Assembly: GCA_003116875.1 (NCBI GenBank)
Contig: BCKT01000011.1
Coordinates: forward strand, 620,001-684,000
Reading direction: 5' to 3'
Length of the DNA stretch: 64,000 nucleotides
Origin: Takashimella koratensis
Taxonomy: Eukaryota > Basidiomycota > Tremellomycetes > Trichosporonales > Tetragoniomycetaceae
Shown: positions 57,952 through 64,000 of the stretch, piece after piece
How the letters are laid out: each line of letters starts with the position of its first letter
Numbering within the stretch: position 1 is the first letter of the stretch
Notes under the pieces: generated by a model
The model's input: only the letters and a program-made list of their open reading frames with translations
Told to the model about the DNA's origin: nothing
Databases searched by the model: none
Made by a program: the position numbers and the translations under genes

Positions 57952-59101
57952 TCATCTCCTAGCCACCGCAGGCAGTAAAGACAAGTCTTCAAACTCCATA
58001 CTCACCTGGCTCTCCTCGATCGGCGCCGCGTCGACAAAATCCGGAAGCGCCGTCGCATCCTGCAAGTAACTCGGAGTCTCGTTCTCCCCAACCAACTCAT
58101 CATCGAGCCCCAGAGCGTCGAGCTCTGATATTGCACACACATCAGTTCATTGAGCCTCACTTTCACAGTCAAGTGAATCAAGGATCGACTTACCCGCTTG
58201 CAAGTCGGCCTCGTCCACTTCGTCGGGAACGCCGTAGCTCCGCCCGAGGGATTCTTGGATCTCGTTGGCCTGCTCGATCAAGTCTTCCATGTCGTAGTGG
58301 ATGCTCTAGTGATGTATGTCAGCAAATACCTTGAGAAGAGGTCTGATAATGAAGCTTGCGGATAGACTTTGGTAGGAGGACAACAAAGCTCACCTCGATC
58401 TTGTTAATGTCGATGCCCTTGTACTGCTTCTTCATCTCCTTGTTGGCAATCCGCATCGCGTCGACAGTGGCCATCTGACATTGGAGCAAGCCGTTGACAT
58501 CAGTTGCTGACCTCTTGAACAACCCACATAGTGCAATGACATTCGCCAGACCTGGCTATCCCGCCCAAACCCGAACTCACCGTGTTCTTCAGATTCTCCG
58601 TGGTCATCGCCGCTTGCTCCATGTTGAACGTCTGCTGCTGGAGCTGATTGAGCTGACCCTCGTACATTCTCTTCTGCTTGAGCGTTCGGAGTGCTCGCTG
58701 CTGTACTGCAGCCTATACGTTGGAAGTTCAGAGTTCAATCAAGTCTCGTCAGCTACTACGGACCAACGTCATGGAGTATATGACGAAGACAGGACGAATG
58801 GTGGAACCTACTTTGCCGGGACCTTCACGAAGCTTGGCCATCTGCGCTTTGTACACCCCCAGCTCGTTATCAAGCTTCTTGATCTTGACTTCGATGGTAC
58901 CGACCCGTGCGTCCGTCTGCTCATATGTCAGCTGGGTCCATAGCACGGAGAAGGGATACAAAGCTCACCGAGGTAATGGCATCGGCCAGATTCGGCTTTG
59001 GCTTGGCCTTGTTGGTTCCGAAGATCTGACGAGTTGGGTGATCAGCTGAGAGTTCATACCATGGATTCCAGCTGTTTCGATCCAGGACTCACGCGGTTCA
59101 T
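57952..59101 (-). CDS. VPS60: VPS60/CHMP5, ESCRT-III family protein
   Basis: Exon 1 is nine bases (ATG at 59099-59101, MNR). The ORF then runs [87 protein letters not shown], and [20 protein letters not shown]. The acidic end is [30 protein letters not shown]. The order of basic first helices and acidic C part is that of Snf7-fold proteins, and MNRIFG with GKxxxQQRA is the Vps60/CHMP5 form. Vps60 binds Vta1, encoded elsewhere in the window, to drive Vps4. The last exon either reads through to TGA at 57952 or is spliced (57959-58005) to end at 57935; the branch motif is weak, so I prefer read-through. Confidence 0.9.
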
Positions 59102-59587
59102 TGTGACCGAGGTAGCGGCGGCGGTCGACTACGGATTGTGACTGGGGAAGAACAATGACAAGGCGGTCGTGGGGGACCAAGGAAGGGAGGACTGTGTCGA
59201 GGTCAATACACTTAGTGGAGCTCGGCGGCAAGAAGGCGAAGGTTGAAGGTTGACACAAGGACAAAAGACTAGGGCGCAGTGGAGTCGTGGGATGGATGAG
59301 AGGGGGAGAGGGGGAGAGGGGAGAGAGAGAGGGGAGAGATGAAAGTGACCGGGAGAATGACTTGGATGGCCATTTATGCAAGGCTTAAACTCACCGCATC
59401 AGCGAGGCTCAAAGGAGGAGTTACAGGTCACGTGATCAGAACCCAGTGAAATACGGGGTGCACTCTTTAGCCATTTGACGGGCCACACCCAAGCACTAGC
59501 ACTAGTCCAAGTTGGAACTCGCCTCCACTCAGTCTCTCCATCCTCTCCTCGTCTCTTCAAGCGACCACCGCTCGCACCGAGACCACC
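59102..59587. promoter_or_regulatory. Divergent promoter VPS60 / SWS1-like with TCACGTGA
   Basis: A purine-rich GAGAGGGG tandem on the plus strand at 59298-59340 (CT-rich in the VPS60 sense) and a TCACGTGA palindrome at 59428-59435. CT-rich leader lies before the SWS1-like ATG. No gene is seen. Confidence 0.5.
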
Positions 59588-60557
59588 ATGGTCACCCCGT
59601 CCGATGACTTTCTCCTCCTCGCTCAGACTCTCATAGAGTCACTCGGATCGTCGGGTAAGTGACGCCTCTGCTCGGTGCCCTTTAACCTTTTCTTTTGTTG
59701 CCAGGATTACCGCACTCTTCACCTTCCTTCCTTCCCTCCCCTCTCATCGACCACGCGGAGACGGCACTGACCACCTCTTCACGTCTTAGCATCTGACGCA
59801 ACTCTGCTACAGCTCCAAGCTATATTTGGACCCATGCTCGTGTCCGCCATGCAACTCGTTGACCGGAGAGAAGGTGTGCAGATGCAGAGTCCATAGCATG
59901 AAACACGATCTGACACATTCGCAGTCGTTATGGTCGCGCTGCCTGGAGGAAGATCAATCTACCAGGTGAGCGGGGAAGGTACTCATATCTTCATCTTGGC
60001 TAAAACCTTACTCCTCCAGGTCACGTCCTCGGCTGGACGTCCGTACACTCTCCATCTCGACCTCCCAGCACGCACCATCGATTCCCCGGGTCCCGAAACC
60101 CAAGGCGTCAATCACCTTGATCTTGACCCGACGGTAGCAGGTACACCTCCACCCCCAGAAAAGACAGAGGTACCTGGCGATCTGAACGACCCCTCATCCG
60201 AAATGAGGCCCAACGAGTTCGCATTGAAATCGGGAAGTGACGTGGCCAGAGGGCAACAGAGGGTCGCCATTGCTAGGTCCTACGCTCATCTGTACTGCCC
60301 CTGCGCTGGGTTCGCGTACAACTCGCTCCTGGGCGATCGAAACATACTGGTGCGTAGTACAGGTAGCTAAACGGTCTACTGCAGTGCGAAGCTGATGAAC
60401 ATTGTTCGCACTCAACCACACACTCTCATCTCTACGGCCTGCTCTCTTGATCCAGTGCAAACACCTTCTCGCGGTCCTGATCGCGCACTGGACAGGTCGG
60501 ACGGTACATACCGACGTGCCGATACCTGTAATCGGTGACCTGCTATGGCCTGTGTAA
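59588..60557 (+). CDS. SWS1: SWS1/ZSWIM7-like SWIM-domain protein (Shu complex)
   Basis: Exons 59588-59654, 59790-59873, 59925-59965, 60020-60349 and 60456-60557 join to 207 residues with every frame intact. The protein reads MVTPSDDFLLLAQTLIESLG, then a helical DATLLQLQAIFGPMLVSAMQ, VALPGGRSIYQVTSSAGRPY, and the SWIM zinc finger YCPCAGFAYNSL-DRNILCKHLLAVLIA. The finger has Cys-X-Cys then Cys-X-His, with the last intron splitting it before CKH. The pattern FAYNSL...LCKHLLAV matches ZSWIM7/SWS1, which with Rad51 paralogues promotes Rad51 filament assembly in homologous recombination. The acidic insert (PGPETQGVNHLDLDPTVAG) is extra. The zinc ligands are complete, so the finger should fold. Confidence 0.85.
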
Positions 60558-60919
60558 GGTGTGTATGTCTACATTAGATGCATCAGCTGTCGTCAACTGC
60601 CACATGCCGAATTGCCCAAAGAGGCAGTGCAAGTGGCGGTCCCATCCGAAGGCCAAAGTTTAAAAGGGGGGAGGAAATAGACAGCGGGATACCCTGAAGC
60701 CTGGGAAGGCAGACAACAACAACTCTCTCATACAAACACCGAGTCAATCAATCGCTGGCTTTGCATCTCCCTCACCATCTCATCTCTAACCCGTCTCATC
60801 TCATCTCTACTCTACTCTACCCGTCTCCCACCCGTCTCTCGGGGACAATCACCACCGGTCCATGTCGTCGTCCACCTAAATCCACCACCCACCCATCCAC
60901 CGCCACCCTCCCTCCAGCC
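60558..60919. other. Intergenic, SWS1-like / BTG-domain gene
   Basis: CT-rich from 60765 onward with CATCTC/TCTACTCTAC repeats near 60795-60820, a likely leader. A TTTAAAAG at 60658-60666 might be a weak TATA-like element. No gene is seen. Confidence 0.45.
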
Positions 60920-62696
60920 ATGGACCTCCCCGACATCGCATCTCTCCACCTCTCCCCGGCGACGTCCCCTGCTCCTCTCCCCGGCAGCACCGTCGCCCCC
61001 TCCACCTCCACCGCCTCTCCTTCCCCTTCCACCACCCCTCTCCCTTCCTCCACCTCTAAACCACACCTCAGCTCAGCTGGCCGAGACCTCACATTACCCC
61101 CTGCCCTCTCCGCTCTCACTCACCACCTCACCCAACCTCTCGCCGCGCACTACCCGCACTCGACCATCCTCTCACTCCGCGCCGCCCTCACTGTCGCACT
61201 CACCACCCGTTTCTCCCCCACGTGGGTCGAGACGAGTCCCGAGAAAGGCTCCGGCTTTCGATCCCTCATCTGTGTTCGCCACCTGGGCTTACCCGCGATC
61301 CTCCGCGCCGCCGCAGACGAAGCCGGCGTCGACGAGGCTACGTGGCGCAAGGCCATCGCAGCAACGAGGAAGATCAAGGTCGAGATCGACGAGGAGAGCA
61401 AAGATGAGTGGGAGGCTTGGTGTGACCCCGGTGTGGTCACCTGGAGGTGGGGGCCGTGGGAATACGACGAGCCAGTGTTTGAGCCGACCCGCGCAAAAGG
61501 TAAGCCCCTCTCGTCTTCTTGTTTTTACATTCCACTGGTGTTGTACCAAACTCACTTGTCATTCAGAGTACCCGCAGACCGTGTGGACCGCTGGCCCAGC
61601 CAACGGTGGAACGACACTCCCACCCTCGTCGCAGTTGACTCCTGCCCGGCCTTCGCACGCTATCCCAATTCGAGCTCCGACTCTCCTTCAGATTCCTCCC
61701 ACCCCAGCCCAGAACAGCGGGTCGGAAGAGACTCAAAGTCCCTCTTCCCTCCTCCCAGCCGCGATGATCTCCCGACCTGGCAGCACGGCGGGCAGCAATC
61801 ACTCGCGCATGGCGTCGAGCGACCACACCCGTGGCTTTCCCGTGTCCAAATCGGACGAGCGCGCAGTTTACCGCCTCAAATCGCAGCCCCTTGGCGCGAT
61901 CGATATCTCCCTCGCCAACAAGACGGCCAGTGAGAGCCCACGCAGCGGTCACCGGATCTGCAGCTCGACCAGCTCGATCGCCTCGTCCGTCTCCGACTCG
62001 AACACTGGAGCCACGCAGTTGCTTACTCCGGGTTCCCGACCGGGCTCTGCGGACCCCTTCATCATTCCGCTTGCGCCTGAGGGTAAGCCGCCCATTGACG
62101 GCGAGTCCACCCCGGCTTCCATCATCACCCTCACGGCTCCTCGTGGCCGCTCCCAGTCCCCTTCCACCCCTGCGTCTGCCATCTCCAACACCTCTACCAA
62201 GACGACCCCGGTGCTTGCGACGACCGGCACGCCAACCGTCACCCCGTATGACGGCGGCAACGTCACCGTCCTTGGGGGCGGGACCAAGCTTGGCGGCTCG
62301 TCGTCTTCCCGGCCGGCCTCGTCCTCTCGCGTCGCTTTCGACCGCTCTCGCTCCCCGTCTGTCTCCATCGCCTCGCGCGCCTTATCCAACGCCGTCGGAC
62401 CCAACTCGAACGGCACGGGCTCCGTCCCAGGTAGCCCACGCAAACAGCGCACCCGTCGTCGCATCATGCCAACCTACCTTGGCCACTTGGGTCAGCCGGG
62501 CGTCGGCGGACCGATCCCAGGCGCGTTTGGGCAGTTCGCACCTACCCCTAAACCCATCTCGGGCGCACTCTACGTCCAGCCTGGTTGGCCAGTTGGCGTC
62601 GGCGTCGGCGTCGCGCCTCCCCCAGTGCATGGGATCCACATGGCTAGCCAGATGGGCATGCGACCCATGTCCCTCGGCATGCAGCGGCTCAACTAG
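60920..62696 (+). CDS. BTG/TOB (anti-proliferative) domain protein
   Basis: Two exons with a 60-70 base intron near 61501-61566. The ATG at 60920 gives MDLPDIASLHLSPATSPAPL. A Ser/Pro/Thr-rich lead of about 70 residues precedes the BTG domain: HYPHSTILSLRAALTVALTT, then the box A match WVETSPEKGSGFRSLICV and VDEATWRKAIAATRKIKVEI, and the box B match EWEAWCDPGVVTWRWGPWEY. The W...SPEKGSGFR and W-DPG-V-WR-G pattern is that of BTG/TOB proteins, which bind Caf1 of the CCR4-NOT deadenylase through these boxes. A Ser/Thr-rich disordered tail of about 350 residues follows, ending with a Gly/Met-rich stretch. The call is based on motif positions and no search was run. A role in mRNA deadenylation is inference. 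Confidence 0.75.
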
Positions 62697-64000
62697 GCGT
62701 TGACATGGCGTCCAACGCTTGGCGTTCTAGCCGCGCAACGACAATCCAGCAAACGACCCTTTTGTTCTCAAGAATAAGATGATTCTCGCTTTTCCGGTCT
62801 TTTCGCATATTCACGACTACAATCTCACAACAACCAACATATGACTAGCGCATCGATTCCAACAATTCGTTTCTAGTTTTCCACATTTTTTTCTTCTCGT
62901 CTTCGTCTTCTTCCATCACCATTACCCGAGTGGTTCCTTCTTTCGAGACCCCTCCGTTCGATTGTTTGATTCGTTTTTCGAACATTGCACCTTTCTGTGT
63001 CTCCATCCTTCTTTCAAGTGACCCCTTCGATTTATCTCTACTTCTTTCACCTTCTAAAGTCCCTTTTCTCTCTACATTATACCTAAATTACACATCTTTT
63101 CGACTTTGTCTCTTATCGCGTAGTCTGTCGCCTGCATCTGATCTACGTCGTTTTCCATAAACTCCCCAACCCTATCCCCCTTTCTTTCCCGCTCTATTCC
63201 CAACCAAGAGCTCTTCTTTCTGGTGTCACGAGCTACGTTTCGTACCTGCGATAGAGTTGGATTGATTTCTCCTCCTCGTACTGTCTGGCAGAATCACGTG
63301 TCGTACGGCCTCAAAAGACGTGGTTCTCTCCATCGTCGCATGCAGTCATGAATCAAATAACAGCCGCACATCCTCACAGTCCCGTTCTTGACCGTCGTTC
63401 TAAACTCCGTCTGGGCTGTTCATGAAACATGAAACGGCTTGAACGAGCATGTCATTTCGAAAATCGAGAGAATTCTGCCAATGTCCGCGGCTTTTGATCT
63501 CAGAGGGCGAAATCCTTTTTTTTTAGTAAAATCAATTGACATTGACGACAGGATACAACCCCGCTCCTTTCTGTTACATGGGCCATTCCTTGGCCCACGG
63601 ACGCAGACCCCTTTTTTACAACCCTTCGAGGGCATGCAACTCTCACTGCAGGGCTTGGAGACGAGCCGCCTCGTGCTTCTCAAGCGCCACCTCGGAATGT
63701 AGCCGGTGAGATGATACGCTTGGATCGACGCAAGTGGGGTGTGTGTGAGTGAGAGAGAGAGCAAGAAGAGTCTGAACTTGGAAACTCCAACTTCAGTTTC
63801 GATGGACGGGCGTTTGGCATCGTAGCGAGGACTGCACAGTAGAGTTCGGGTAAGGAAAAGTAACTACATTGCATAGACGAAGGAATTTCAGAAAGCCCTG
63901 GGAAGTCGTTTTGAACAAAAAGCAGGAAGAGACCGTATGTACAGAGAGCCTAGCGATCGTGAGTTTTGACATACCTCAAAGGACAGACCTGACGACGATC
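62697..64000. other. Gene-poor 3' region after the BTG-domain gene
   Basis: The 3' flank, with T-rich and CT-rich runs (62870-63130), a CACGTG at 63295-63300 and an 8-9 base T run near 63516-63525. Short ORFs on both strands show no family motif and I call no gene. The last bases could belong to the next gene. Confidence 0.5.

Noticed and set aside
60812..61119. Gly/Arg-rich antisense ORFs opposite the BTG gene start
   Set aside because: These are mirror frames of the Ser/Pro/Thr-rich coding lead; no domain.
63420..63764. Minus-strand ORF of 114 codons near the right edge
   Set aside because: No splice context, conserved motif or promoter; not supported as a gene.

Overview
The window is nuclear DNA of a basidiomycete fungus, most likely a Tremellomycetes-type yeast. 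The evidence is about 27 close-packed protein genes that are nearly all split by very short introns (many 34-60 bases), a CTGAC or CTAAC branch motif 8-15 bases before the 3' splice site, CT-rich leaders, and a typical basidiomycete gene set (GPI-anchored glyoxal oxidase, OPT/YSL-type transporter, LIM-RhoGAP). The class-level placement is inference. I see no transposon, rRNA, tRNA, CRISPR array or virus-derived gene. Nothing here is a clearly new multi-gene system; the interesting points are gene-structure oddities, a few rarely described family members and two orphan genes.

Layout, left to right: 3' part of a TFIP11/Ntr1 splicing factor (1-2253, +); TVP38-like VTT membrane protein (2352-3554, -); USP5/Ubp14 deubiquitinase (4039-6949, -); SNX3-like sorting nexin (7290-8261, +); regucalcin/SMP-30 lactonase with a GC-AG intron (8305-9568, -); SLA1 endocytic adaptor (9926-13534, -); RMD1/RMND1 (DUF155) protein (14058-16197, +); glyoxal oxidase (16287-18290, -); four-helix membrane protein (18871-19553, +); alanyl-tRNA synthetase with two likely starts (19744-23170, -); VTA1 (24574-26277, +); orphan Ser/Pro-rich protein (27329-29146, +); ribosomal protein uS11/RPS14 (29551-30175, -); PQ-loop protein (30416-31883, +); intronless orphan (31947-34151, -); a 57-base C tract (34577-34633); OPT transporter (34876-37486, -); APC10/DOC1 (37730-38797, +); ketopantoate-reductase-like protein (39011-40677, -); GYF protein (41427-45614, +); SFR1/MEI5-like recombination factor (46675-48806, -); LIM-RhoGAP LRG1-like (49603-54531, +); VPS22/SNF8 (55388-56272, -); LTO1 (56579-57531, +); VPS60/CHMP5 (57952-59101, -); SWS1/ZSWIM7 SWIM protein (59588-60557, +); BTG/TOB-domain protein (60920-62696, +); a gene-poor tail to 64000.

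The genes are mostly unrelated housekeeping functions. Two themes recur. One is endosome and membrane traffic: SNX3, SLA1, VTA1, VPS22, VPS60 and TVP38. The other is Rad51-linked recombination: SFR1-like and SWS1. Many pairs are divergent and share short promoters, several of which carry a TCACGTGA palindrome. Exon boundaries quoted were read by eye from splice signals and reading frame; where I checked the arithmetic (TFIP11, SWS1) the joined exons give whole codons.
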